Notes under the pieces: generated by a model
Seen by the model: the letters and a program-made list of their open reading frames with translations, nothing else
Databases searched by the model: none
Told to the model about the DNA's origin: nothing
Translations under genes and position numbers: made by a program
Shown: positions 1 to 10,477 of the stretch, one piece after another
How positions within the stretch are numbered: position 1 is the first letter of the stretch
How the letters are laid out: each line of letters opens with the position of its first letter
Origin: Pseudomonas laurentiana
GTDB taxonomy: Bacteria > Pseudomonadota > Gammaproteobacteria > Pseudomonadales > Pseudomonadaceae
Direction: 5' to 3'
Length of the DNA stretch: 64,000 bases
NCBI RefSeq assembly: GCF_014648275.1
Contig: NZ_BMQU01000014.1
Span: 1-64,000 of the forward strand

Positions 1-65
1 CATTCAGCCACCACAGCCAAACGGGTTGCGCTAACGCGCAACGCGCCATGCCTGGCGCACAACAA

Positions 66-95
66 AAAACCCCTGGCCTTTCGGCCAGGGGTTTT
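66..95. terminator. Rho-independent terminator downstream of groEL
   Basis: A perfect 13-bp stem (66-78 pairing with 83-95) with a 4-base loop. The outer A/T pairs supply a T-rich tail in both directions. It lies about 25 bases after the groEL stop, so it most likely ends the groESL transcript. The remaining bases 1-65 hold only a short inverted repeat around 25-42 and no supportable gene. Confidence 0.85.
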
Positions 96-118
96 GTTTT
101 GAAGCGGGTAAGGCTGGC

Positions 119-1774
<1,656 letters not shown>

Positions 1775-1817
1775 TTAATCCTTGAATACTTTGAAGTAAC
1801 GGGAAACCAGCGGTTGA

Positions 1818-2111
1818 TTAACCTTCGATGACCGCGAGAATTTCGTTCTCGCTCATCACCAGCAGGTCTTCGCCGTCGACTTTCACAGTGTTGCTACCGG
1901 AGTAAGGGCCGAAAACAACCTTGTCACCCACTTTCACGGCCAGCGCACGTACTTCACCGTTGTCCAGAATGCGGCCGGTACCTACAGCGACAATTTCGCC
2001 ACGGTTAGGTTTTTCAGCAGCCGAACCTGGCAGAACGATACCGCCAGCGGTTTTCGATTCTTCTTCGCTGCGACGGATGACGACGCGGTCATGCAGAGGA
2101 CGAAGCTTCAT
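1818..2111 (-). CDS. groES: 10 kDa co-chaperonin GroES
   Basis: Heptameric lid of the GroEL chamber. The 97-residue protein starts [14 protein letters not shown], has the mobile loop around residues 17-34 ([12 protein letters not shown]), and ends with the typical [12 protein letters not shown] good ribosome binding site (AGGAGA) sits just before the ATG. It is first in the groES-groEL operon, and its roughly 150-base leader contains a sigma-32 promoter and two hairpins, annotated separately. Confidence 0.99.
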   Translation of the reverse strand: MKLRPLHDRVVIRRSEEESKTAGGIVLPGSAAEKPNRGEIVAVGTGRILDNGEVRALAVKVGDKVVFGPYSGSNTVKVDGEDLLVMSENEILAVIEG

Positions 2112-2142
2112 TGTCGATCTCTCCTAATTGTGGTTTTCATCG

Positions 2143-2158
2143 GCCGGTTTAAACCGGC
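2143..2158. promoter_or_regulatory. Perfect 16-bp palindrome in groES leader
   Basis: GCCGGTTTAAACCGGC is a perfect palindrome lying between the predicted transcription start and the ribosome binding site of groES. In RNA it would form a hairpin about 20 bases before the Shine-Dalgarno sequence. It could be an mRNA-stabilising hairpin or a protein site; the sequence alone does not decide. A second imperfect hairpin (2200-2222, 10 of 11 pairs) lies further upstream in the same leader. Confidence 0.5.
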
Positions 2159-2267
2159 TGGTTGAGGCTATCGGCGTGGCCCAAGTTGGCCCGACCGTTC
2201 GTGGCTCGCCAGGCGAACCACGCATGTCTTGTCTGGCGTATATAACCAGAAACCTTTCGGTGACCCA

Positions 2268-2296
2268 TACATGAGGTCGCCCAAGGCGATTACAAG
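2268..2296 (-). promoter_or_regulatory. Sigma-32 heat-shock promoter of groESL
   Basis: On the minus strand the -35 element CTTGTAA (2290-2296) is followed by a 13-base spacer and the -10 element CCTCATGTA (2268-2276). This closely matches the RpoH consensus CTTGAAA-N13-CCCCATnT in both sequence and spacing. It directs transcription into groES about 155 bases downstream. No CIRCE inverted repeat was seen, so control is probably by RpoH rather than HrcA. Confidence 0.8.
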
Positions 2297-2331
2297 GCTT
2301 CACCTGAAATTTTTTTTGTCGAGCGGTCGCA

Positions 2332-2357
2332 TAAAAAACGGCCCCGTAGGGGGCCGT
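2332..2357 (-). terminator. Terminator after fxsA
   Basis: Reading the minus strand, an 8-bp GC-rich stem (2350-2357 with 2338-2345) is followed by six Ts (2332-2337). It lies 20-40 bases after the fxsA stop codon and just upstream of the groES promoter, so it insulates groESL from fxsA read-through. Confidence 0.8.
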
Positions 2358-2375
2358 CAAGTAAATAGCCTGGAC

Positions 2376-2849
2376 TCAAGAGTCGCGGTGCTCGTACTCA
2401 CCCTCGATGACATTCGGCTGTCGCGGAGCATTGCCCTGAGCACCAGGACGGCCCGCAAACGGGTCATCGGAAAACGCCCGTTGACGCATCGCCTGCGCCT
2501 CGGCACGCTCACGCAAACGACGCCCGATCAGACGCCGGGTAACCGGCAGCAGGCAAATCAGGCCCACAACATCGGTAATGAAACCTGGCACCAGCAGCAG
2601 TACACCACCGACAGCCAGCAGCAGCCCCTGGAACATCTGCTCGGCAGGCAACTCGCCACGCTGCAGGCTTTCACGCGCGCGTAGCGCGGTAGCCAGGCCG
2701 GCCACCCGCATAACCAGCACGCCCAATGCCGAAGAGGCAATGATCAGCAGCAGCGCCGGGAAGAATCCAATGGCGGTGCTGACCTTGAAAAACACATAGA
2801 GCTCGAGCACCGGAAAAAGCAAGAACAGCAGTAGAAAAGCACGCATCAA
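2376..2849 (-). CDS. fxsA: FxsA family membrane protein
   Basis: Small cytoplasmic-membrane protein of the FxsA family; the E. coli member alleviates exclusion of phage T7 by the F plasmid when overproduced. The 157 residues hold an N-terminal hydrophobic block (about 3-50, at least two membrane segments) and another around 70-100, then a hydrophilic, charged C-terminal tail. Its position beside groESL is conserved in many gammaproteobacteria. The physiological role is unknown. Confidence 0.85.
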   Translation of the reverse strand: MMRAFLLLFLLFPVLELYVFFKVSTAIGFFPALLLIIASSALGVLVMRVAGLATALRARESLQRGELPAEQMFQGLLLAVGGVLLLVPGFITDVVGLICLLPVTRRLIGRRLRERAEAQAMRQRAFSDDPFAGRPGAQGNAPRQPNVIEGEYEHRDS

Positions 2850-2910
2850 GGGTTCCTCGATGGAAGACGACCTTCCAAAAAATCCTTAATGGTTGCATTC
2901 CATTGCAATT

Positions 2911-3642
2911 TCAAGCCTCCGCCTGCTCGCTGGTCGGCCAGTCGTCGGCGTGGGCCAGAAAAACCAGGGCTTCGCGCACTTGTGTCGGCGTATTGCAAGG
3001 CTGACCAAAGGGCAGCCAGTAGAGGCCTTGGCCAATCCGCAAGTGCATGCCTTCACTGTCAATGCCGGCCATTTGCGCAGGCACGACCTGCGGCAAACCG
3101 CCCAAAGCCACATAGTGGGCGATTGCCTTGGCATGATCGCTGTTCATGTGCTCGATCATGCTGGCCTCTGCCTTCCCGGCAAACGGGTTGGCAAGGGCCA
3201 CGTGGTCTAGCCAGTGAATTGCACCGAAACCGCCGATGTAGCGGTAACGTACGGGCTTGAGTACCCAGAAGTCGAAATCATGGGCGCGATGGTAGTTACG
3301 CGACTCCGGGAAGTATCGGTAGTAGCGTTCAGCCGCGGCCTCAATGGCTTCGGCGCTCTCGAGCGGCTGGGCCTCGGCCAGCAACGTCAGGCGCCCTACG
3401 GCCTGGACGTCTTCGGCCCCCCGCTCACCGACCAGCAACGAACATTTCGGATCACGCTGCAGGTTATGGGTGTGCTGAGCGATACGGCTGATGAGAATCA
3501 GCGGGTGGCCTTCGGCATCCAGGCAATAGGGCACCACCGAACCAAATGGAAAACCCGGCATCGACTTGGAGTGGGTCGACAGGACACCCCGGTATTCCTT
3601 GAGCAGCAGTTCTCGTGCATGCTTCGTCGCTTTAGCGCTCAC
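2911..3642 (-). CDS. HugZ-family FMN/heme split-barrel protein with DUF2470 domain
   Basis: Residues about 8-140 form a pyridoxamine 5'-phosphate oxidase-like split barrel (GVLSTHS, FPFGSVVPYC, LISRIAQHTHN). Residues about 160-240 carry a DUF2470 domain (MIEHMNSDHAKAI). This arrangement is typical of the HugZ family, some members of which bind or degrade heme in iron acquisition. The heme-ligand histidines cannot be assigned without an alignment, so a heme oxygenase role is inference. The 243-residue length is normal for pseudomonads. It stands alone between fxsA and a divergent SDR gene. Confidence 0.8.
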   Translation of the reverse strand: MSAKATKHARELLLKEYRGVLSTHSKSMPGFPFGSVVPYCLDAEGHPLILISRIAQHTHNLQRDPKCSLLVGERGAEDVQAVGRLTLLAEAQPLESAEAIEAAAERYYRYFPESRNYHRAHDFDFWVLKPVRYRYIGGFGAIHWLDHVALANPFAGKAEASMIEHMNSDHAKAIAHYVALGGLPQVVPAQMAGIDSEGMHLRIGQGLYWLPFGQPCNTPTQVREALVFLAHADDWPTSEQAEA

Positions 3643-3721
3643 TTTGTGACCCTCAGACTAGAATCCGTCATAAACAAAAAATGTGTTCGCCCGCCCCCAA
3701 ACCTGCCCGTGGAGCATCGCT

Positions 3722-4480
3722 ATGCAATTAACCGACAAAGTAATCATTATCACCGGCGGTTGCCAGGGCTTGGGTCGTTCAATGGCTGAGTACCTGGCCG
3801 GCAAAGGTGCTCGCCTGGCACTCGTCGACCTCAACGAAGAAAAACTCCAGCACACCGTCGCTGCGTGCAAGGCACTGGGTGTCGAAGCACGCTACTACCT
3901 GTGCAATGTCGCCGACGAAGAGCAGGTCGTCCAGATGGTTGAACAGGTCGCCGCAGATTTCGGCGCTATTCATGGCCTGATCAATAATGCGGGTATCCTG
4001 CGTGATGGCTTGCTGGTGAAGGTCAAGGACGGCCAAATGAGCAAAATGAGCCTGGCTCAATGGCAGTCGGTGATTGATGTGAACCTTACGGGGGTTTTCC
4101 TCTGTACCCGCGAAGTCGCCGCGAAAATGATCGAGCTGAACAATCAGGGCGCGATCATCAACATTTCCTCGATTTCCCGCGCAGGAAACCTGGGCCAGAC
4201 CAACTATTCGGCTGCCAAGGCCGGTGTCGCGGCTGCCACCGTTACCTGGGCGAAAGAGTTGGCCCGTTACGGTATCCGGGTCGCAGGCATTGCTCCCGGG
4301 TTTATCGAGACTGAAATGACCGCCAGCATGAAGCCCGAGGCGCTGGAGAAAATGACCTCCGGCATCCCACTCAAACGCATGGGTACACCAGCGGAAATTG
4401 CTCACTCGGCCGCCTACATTCTTGAAAACGATTACTTCAGTGGGCGTATTCTGGAGCTGGACGGCGGTTTGCGTCTGTAA
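3722..4480 (+). CDS. SDR family NAD(P)-dependent oxidoreductase (FabG-like)
   Basis: Classical short-chain dehydrogenase of 252 residues. It has the cofactor motif TGGCQGLG (11-18), NNAG (88-91), and the catalytic Ser149/150, Tyr162 and Lys166 in the Y-x3-K arrangement. The ATG at 3722 is preferred over an upstream in-frame start at 3683 because GGAG lies at the right distance and the protein then begins MQLTDKV, the usual SDR N-terminus. FabG-like acyl-chain reduction is possible, but the substrate cannot be read from the sequence. It is transcribed divergently from the HugZ-family gene. Confidence 0.88.
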   Translation: MQLTDKVIIITGGCQGLGRSMAEYLAGKGARLALVDLNEEKLQHTVAACKALGVEARYYLCNVADEEQVVQMVEQVAADFGAIHGLINNAGILRDGLLVKVKDGQMSKMSLAQWQSVIDVNLTGVFLCTREVAAKMIELNNQGAIINISSISRAGNLGQTNYSAAKAGVAAATVTWAKELARYGIRVAGIAPGFIETEMTASMKPEALEKMTSGIPLKRMGTPAEIAHSAAYILENDYFSGRILELDGGLRL

Positions 4481-4594
4481 AAGCGTTATCCAGTCGCCCC
4501 CTGAGCGAGGACTGAGCCAAACCATGCACACGCGTTCACGGCCTGTTTCCCGGCTCACAGCGATCCAGCACGCTATCGCGGTGAGTGCTCAGTC

Positions 4595-4948
4595 ATGAAC
4601 GTGGTAGCCGGTGATCCACGACAAACACCAGAAGCCAGACGAACGGCACTCTATGTGGTACTGGACCAGATACCGCCCGGCAAGGTCGTCAGCTATGGTC
4701 AACTGGCCGAAATGGCCGGCCTGGGGCGTGCAGCGCGCTGGGTCGGGCGTACGCTGGGGCAACTGCCTGATTCGACACAGCTTCCCTGGCATCGCGTGAT
4801 TGCTGCCGGTGGCCGTTTGAGCCTGGTTCAAGGTACGCCCTCGGGCGATGAACAACGTGCCAGACTGCGTGCAGAAGGGGTCACCATCCGGAATAATCAT
4901 GTGGATATGTCGTGCCATGGCTGGCGTCCAATGGAGCACAGCGGTTAG
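4595..4948 (+). CDS. atl: Alkyltransferase-like DNA repair protein (MGMT family, PWHRV active site)
   Basis: A 117-residue protein of the O6-alkylguanine-DNA alkyltransferase DNA-binding domain family. The helix-turn-helix region (VSYGQLAEMAGL) and arginine-finger Arg48 are present. The catalytic PCHRV motif reads PWHRV (64-68), with Trp65 replacing the nucleophilic Cys. From known Atl/YbaZ proteins, this predicts lesion binding that flags O6-alkylguanine for nucleotide excision repair, without alkyl transfer. The gene lies about 110 bases after the SDR gene and 43 bases before ampG. Confidence 0.88.
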   Translation: MNVVAGDPRQTPEARRTALYVVLDQIPPGKVVSYGQLAEMAGLGRAARWVGRTLGQLPDSTQLPWHRVIAAGGRLSLVQGTPSGDEQRARLRAEGVTIRNNHVDMSCHGWRPMEHSG

Positions 4949-4991
4949 AGTGCGCGCTTTGTTTTCGTAAACTTGAGGCAGATGTTGGCCC

Positions 4992-6548
4992 ATGCCCCGT
5001 AAAACCTGGCGCGCTGCGCTCGCTGCCTATGCCAGCCCGTCGACGCTGGTGCTGTTGCTACTCGGCTTTGCCGCCGGCCTGCCGTACATGTTGGTGTTCT
5101 CGACCCTGTCCGTATGGCTGCGTGAGGCGGGTGTGGCCCGCGAGACGATTGGTTATGCCAGCCTGATCGGCCTGGCTTACGCCTTTAAATGGGTGTGGTC
5201 GCCACTGCTCGACCAGTGGCGCCTCCCTGTACTGGGCAAGCTCGGTCGACGCCGCTCCTGGCTGGTGCTATCGCAGATACTGGTGATCATCGGCCTGATC
5301 GGGATGGGCTTCTGCGACCCGCAAAAGCACCTGTCCTGGCTGATTGCCCTGGCTGTGCTTGTCGCATTTGCCTCGGCAACCCAGGATATCGCCGTCGATG
5401 CCTATCGTCTGGAGATCGCCGACGATCAGCGTCAGGCTGCCTTGGCTGCCAGCTACATGGCGGGCTACCGCGTCGCAGCCCTGCTCGCCACCGCGGGTGC
5501 CCTGTTTTTCGCTGAGGGCTTCGGCTCAACCGGTTTCAACTACCTGCACAAGGCCTGGACCGGCACCTATGTACTGTTCGGTGTGATGATGGTGCCAGCA
5601 CTGGTCACCAGCCTGCTGATGCGTGAGCCTCCCGTACCGCTGCGCACACAGCTGTCGGCGGCGCGCTACGGTTTCACCCATCAATTGGTGTCCGTGTTCG
5701 TGCTGATCGTGCTGCTGGTGTCGGTACCCGCGACCTTTACCCAGCTGTACTACACCGACTTCGCCAGCGTGCTATTCGGGGGCACGAGCCTGCTCGACCT
5801 GCTGCTGGAAGACCGCGCGTTCCTGCGTGCAATCCTCTACATCACCCTGACAGCATTGTGCCTGTCTTCAATGGGTCGGCGAGGCTTGGCACCGGTATTA
5901 ACCCCGGTCAACGACTTCATCATGCGTTACCGCTGGCAGGCCCTGCTATTGCTCGGGTTGATCGCTACGTACCGGATGTCGGATACGGTGATGGGCGTTA
6001 TGGCCAACGTGTTCTACATCGACCAAGGTTTCACCAAGGATCAGATCGCCAGCGTCAGCAAGATCTTCGGGCTGATCATGACCTTGGTTGGCGCCGGCTT
6101 TGGTGGGCTGCTGATCGTTCGTTTCGGCATTTTGCCGATCCTGTTCATCGGTGGCGCGGCGTCGGCCAGCACCAACATCCTGTTCCTGATGCTGGCAGAC
6201 ATGGGCCCTAACCTGAACATGCTGATCGTCACCATCTCGCTGGATAACTTCAGCTCCGGGCTGGCGACCTCGGCGTTCGTTGCCTACCTGTCGAGCCTGA
6301 CCAACCTGAAGTTCTCGGCAACCCAGTATGCCCTGCTCAGTTCCATCATGTTGTTGCTGCCGCGACTGATCGGCGGATACTCAGGCGTCATGGTGGAAAA
6401 GTTCGGCTACCACGACTTCTTCCTGATTACCGCACTGCTGGGGGTACCGACCCTTATCCTGATTGCCCTGCACTGGCATCAAGAAATCCGCCGTGGAAAG
6501 CCTGAACCTCAGGATCAACCACAGAACCCGGTAGGCGAACGCCCCTAG
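4992..6548 (+). CDS. ampG: AmpG family muropeptide permease
   Basis: Inner-membrane major-facilitator transporter that imports GlcNAc-anhydroMurNAc (muro)peptides for cell-wall recycling. In pseudomonads it also supplies the signal for AmpC beta-lactamase induction. The 518 residues contain about 14 hydrophobic segments. The N-terminus shows family sequences such as LLLLGFAAGLPYMLVFSTL and the WSPLLDQW loop, and the motif LGRRRSW lies between early helices. Its stop codon overlaps that of the convergent MdfA-like gene. Confidence 0.9.
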   Translation: MPRKTWRAALAAYASPSTLVLLLLGFAAGLPYMLVFSTLSVWLREAGVARETIGYASLIGLAYAFKWVWSPLLDQWRLPVLGKLGRRRSWLVLSQILVIIGLIGMGFCDPQKHLSWLIALAVLVAFASATQDIAVDAYRLEIADDQRQAALAASYMAGYRVAALLATAGALFFAEGFGSTGFNYLHKAWTGTYVLFGVMMVPALVTSLLMREPPVPLRTQLSAARYGFTHQLVSVFVLIVLLVSVPATFTQLYYTDFASVLFGGTSLLDLLLEDRAFLRAILYITLTALCLSSMGRRGLAPVLTPVNDFIMRYRWQALLLLGLIATYRMSDTVMGVMANVFYIDQGFTKDQIASVSKIFGLIMTLVGAGFGGLLIVRFGILPILFIGGAASASTNILFLMLADMGPNLNMLIVTISLDNFSSGLATSAFVAYLSSLTNLKFSATQYALLSSIMLLLPRLIGGYSGVMVEKFGYHDFFLITALLGVPTLILIALHWHQEIRRGKPEPQDQPQNPVGERP

Positions 6549-7786
6549 TCCGAAATAGCCGGTTCGCCAGCGCTCAGCACCGTACGTAACGGCCAGAGCG
6601 CCAGCAAGCCGGCGCCCCCCGAAACCAAGGCAAACGTCAGCAACCCCTCGCCCGCGCCCAGTATCGCCAGCAACGAGCCACCCAGGCCAAGCAAGGCAAT
6701 CGTGATCATGCCCAGCATCGCCGACACCAGGCCTTTGCTTTGCTCGCTGGCGAACAGGGTGATGCGGTACAACACCGCGTTACAGATCCCGAGCCCAAGC
6801 GCGTACAGCGATAGCCCGGCAACCACACTGACCACCGACGGGTACAACCAGGCAACAGCCATCATCGCCAGCAAGCCCCCCACCAGCGGCCACAACCCAG
6901 CGCGCACGAGGGTCAGCAACGCGTAGCGCTCGGCAATCCGGTTGATGATCAGGTTCCCGACAATCAAACCGCCAAACACCGGCAACTGCCACAGCGCATA
7001 GTGCAACGTGCTCAAGCCCTGGCCGTGAATGAGCAATACCGGCGAGAGCCCGATCCAGGCAATCAACGGCAAGCCGATCAAGCCCAGCGCAGCACTGCCT
7101 GCTACGAAGCCGCGGTGGAGCAACAACTGCCGATAGCCCGCCAACAACGACATCAGATGAATCGGCTGAAACGCTAGTCGACTGCCATCGCGCCGCTCAA
7201 CGCCGAGGGTTTCAGGCATAAAGCGATACAGCGCCAACCAGGCCAGCACGCCACTGGCGCCAATCAACACAAAAATCCAGCGCCAGGACATCCACTCCAG
7301 CAACAGTGTGCCAAGCAAGGGCCCCAACAAGGGTGAAAGCAAGGCGATATTCGCGAGCAGGGCCATCATCCTTACCGCATCTGCCTCGCTGAAGGCTTCG
7401 TTCAGGGCGGGATAGCTCACCGTCACCACAAAGCCCAGACCAATGCCCTGCAACAATCGCAGCAGGTTGAACAGTTCAATGCCCTCCACCCAATGAGTGA
7501 GCAGGCACATCAGGCTGAAAAACACGCAGCCACCGAGCAACAGCGGGCGCCGCCCATAACGGTCCGCCAGTGGACCGATCAGCCATTGCAGCAGTACACC
7601 GCCAAGCAGATAGAGGTTCAGGGCATGGGGGATGAAATCTGCACTTGCCTGAAGGTCGCTCACGACCGTAGGCATGGCAGGCATGACCACATCACTGGCG
7701 ACATAGGTCAGCAGCTCGAAGAGCGCCAAGGTCAGTGCGAAGCAGAATGCGCGCACTGGGGTGATTTGCAGCAGTGGGGTCAACAT
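6545..7786 (-). CDS. MdfA-like multidrug efflux MFS transporter
   Basis: Twelve-helix major-facilitator proton antiporter of 413 residues. It resembles E. coli MdfA: the first helix reads LFELLTYVASD, keeping the membrane-embedded Glu and Asp that MdfA uses for proton and cation coupling. The antiporter loop motif GPLADRYGRRP and a motif C-like LSPLLGPLLGTLL follow. Drug or cation export is therefore likely but the substrates are unknown. It ends tail to tail with ampG, sharing a CTAG that encodes both stop codons. Confidence 0.85.
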   Translation of the reverse strand: MLTPLLQITPVRAFCFALTLALFELLTYVASDVVMPAMPTVVSDLQASADFIPHALNLYLLGGVLLQWLIGPLADRYGRRPLLLGGCVFFSLMCLLTHWVEGIELFNLLRLLQGIGLGFVVTVSYPALNEAFSEADAVRMMALLANIALLSPLLGPLLGTLLLEWMSWRWIFVLIGASGVLAWLALYRFMPETLGVERRDGSRLAFQPIHLMSLLAGYRQLLLHRGFVAGSAALGLIGLPLIAWIGLSPVLLIHGQGLSTLHYALWQLPVFGGLIVGNLIINRIAERYALLTLVRAGLWPLVGGLLAMMAVAWLYPSVVSVVAGLSLYALGLGICNAVLYRITLFASEQSKGLVSAMLGMITIALLGLGGSLLAILGAGEGLLTFALVSGGAGLLALWPLRTVLSAGEPAISD

Positions 7787-7844
7787 GAAAACGCTGGGCC
7801 AAAGGAGATCCGGCCAGCCTGTATGCCAGAAAAGTCACGCCCGC

Positions 7845-7945
7845 GATAGAACATTGTAGGCGCCGACCTTGCTGGCGATGCTATCGGCACCGGCCCCATG
7901 TGGGGTGTAGTGCCCGAATCACCGGCAAGGCCGACGTCCTGTACG
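7845..7945. repeat. Degenerate REP-like inverted repeat
   Basis: Two arms resembling Pseudomonas intergenic palindromic repeats face each other. GACCTTGCTGGCGATGC at about 7868-7884 is largely matched by the reverse complement of GAATCACCGGCAAGGCC at about 7916-7932. The element lies between two minus-strand genes, where it could act as a transcript-end structure. No other function is evident. Confidence 0.45.
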
Positions 7946-7955
7946 AAGGCCCCGC

Positions 7956-8795
7956 TTAGGCCGTCGCTTCCTGAACCACGCGAATCACACGCTGCGGAAA
8001 GGGGATGTCGATACCCTCGGTGCGCAAGCGATCACGGGCATGCTCGTTGAGCATGAACAACACATCCCAGTAGTCACCGGTATTCACCCAGACACGCAGG
8101 GAAACAGTGATCGAACTGTCGCCCAGGGTCGATACCACGGCCTGTGGCGCCGGATCCTTGTGAACCCGAGGATCATTGGCCAGTTCAAGCAACACCCGAC
8201 GTGCAGCTTGCAGGTCGGCGTCGTAGTCCACACCCACATCGAACACGACTTTACGGGTCGGCTGGCGGTTGTGGTTGGTGATGATACCGTTGGACAGGCT
8301 GCCATTGGGCATGATCACTGTCTTGTTGTCACCGGTGCGCAGCACCGTGTGGAAGATCTGAATGTTATCCACCGTTCCGCTGACACCCTGCGCTTCAATC
8401 ACATCACCAATGCGAAACGGACGGAACAGCAGAATCAGCACGCCACCGGCGAAATTGGCCAGGCTGCCTTGCAACGCCAGGCCGATGGCCAGACCGGCGG
8501 CACCAATGGCGGCAACGAACGAGGTGGTTTCTACGCCAATCATCGAGGCGACACTGACCATCAACAGCACCTTGAGGGCAATGTTGGCCAGGCTGCTGAT
8601 GAACCCCTGCAGTGCCAGGTCGGCATTACGCAAGGCCAGCAACTTGCCGAGACGGAATGTCACCTTGTTGATCAGCCACCAACCAATGGACAGGGTCAGC
8701 AACGCCAACAGAAAACGGCTGCCGTACTCCATGATCAATGGAATCCAGCTTTGTGAGGTCTTGACCAGTTGATCGACTTCAGCGTTCAAATCCAT
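7956..8795 (-). CDS. Small-conductance mechanosensitive channel, MscS family
   Basis: Homoheptameric inner-membrane channel opened by membrane tension during hypo-osmotic shock. The 279 residues match E. coli MscS in size. There are three membrane segments in about residues 20-130, with the glycine/alanine-rich pore helix (AAIGAAGLAIGLALQGSLAN). The beta domain follows (PFRIGDVIEAQGVSGTV), then the cytoplasmic alpha/beta cage. The gene is preceded by a good ribosome binding site (AGGAG). Confidence 0.93.
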   Translation of the reverse strand: MDLNAEVDQLVKTSQSWIPLIMEYGSRFLLALLTLSIGWWLINKVTFRLGKLLALRNADLALQGFISSLANIALKVLLMVSVASMIGVETTSFVAAIGAAGLAIGLALQGSLANFAGGVLILLFRPFRIGDVIEAQGVSGTVDNIQIFHTVLRTGDNKTVIMPNGSLSNGIITNHNRQPTRKVVFDVGVDYDADLQAARRVLLELANDPRVHKDPAPQAVVSTLGDSSITVSLRVWVNTGDYWDVLFMLNEHARDRLRTEGIDIPFPQRVIRVVQEATA

Positions 8796-8908
8796 AGTGC
8801 TCTCCTGATGCCAAATGGCAAAAAGCGTAAATATCCCACCGCAATCGTATCAACGGCCCGAGGAACCTCGGACGCCAAAATGGCGCCGAGGTTCCTGACG
8901 CAAAGTGC

Positions 8909-9394
8909 TCAGTCGCGGAAATTGTTGAACTGCAATGGCATGCCGAATTCCTTGGCACGCAGGGCGGCGATGGCCTCTTGCAAGTCATCGCGCTTCTTGC
9001 CGGTTACCCGCACTTGCTCACCCTGAATGGCGGCCTGAACCTTGAGCTTGGCCTCCTTGATGTGGGCAACGATCTTTTTCGCCAGCTCTTTGTCGATGCC
9101 TTCCTTGAGGACGGCTTCCTGCTTCATGACCTTACCGGACGGGTAAGCATCCTTGATCTCCAGGCATTGCGAGTCGATCTTGCGCTTGATCAGCGACAAC
9201 CGGAGGATTTCAATCATCTGCTCAAGCTGGAATTCGGCTTCGGCTGTCAGGTTGACAGTGAGCTCCTTTTCCTTGAACTCGAAGCTGCCTTTGCCTTTCA
9301 GGTCGTAGCGCCGGTCCAGTTCTTTGATCGCGTTGTCTACCGCGTTGGTGACTTCGTGTTTGTCCAGTTCCGATACCACGTCGAACGACGGCAT
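8909..9394 (-). CDS. yajQ: YajQ family nucleotide-binding protein
   Basis: 161-residue cytosolic protein starting [20 protein letters not shown]. The ATG at 9394 is chosen over a longer frame reaching 9526 because GGAGAAAGG precedes it and homologues start here. YajQ proteins bind nucleic acid or nucleotides, and in Xanthomonas and other genera bind cyclic di-GMP and modulate transcription factors. A regulatory role here is by analogy. It is divergent from panE with 114 bases between. Confidence 0.92.
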   Translation of the reverse strand: MPSFDVVSELDKHEVTNAVDNAIKELDRRYDLKGKGSFEFKEKELTVNLTAEAEFQLEQMIEILRLSLIKRKIDSQCLEIKDAYPSGKVMKQEAVLKEGIDKELAKKIVAHIKEAKLKVQAAIQGEQVRVTGKKRDDLQEAIAALRAKEFGMPLQFNNFRD

Positions 9395-9439
9395 ATCCTT
9401 TCTCCAAAAATAAAAGGCACGCCCGCTGCCCTGATTTAA

Positions 9440-10426
<987 letters not shown>

Positions 10427-10477
10427 GCCGAGCGGTACCCTGCCCCTCTAACCCCCAACCAGGATCACGCCCACACC

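Noticed and set aside
2911-3642. Firm heme oxygenase (HugZ) assignment
   Set aside because: The split barrel and DUF2470 domain fit the family, but the heme ligands cannot be confirmed by eye, so only a family-level name is given.
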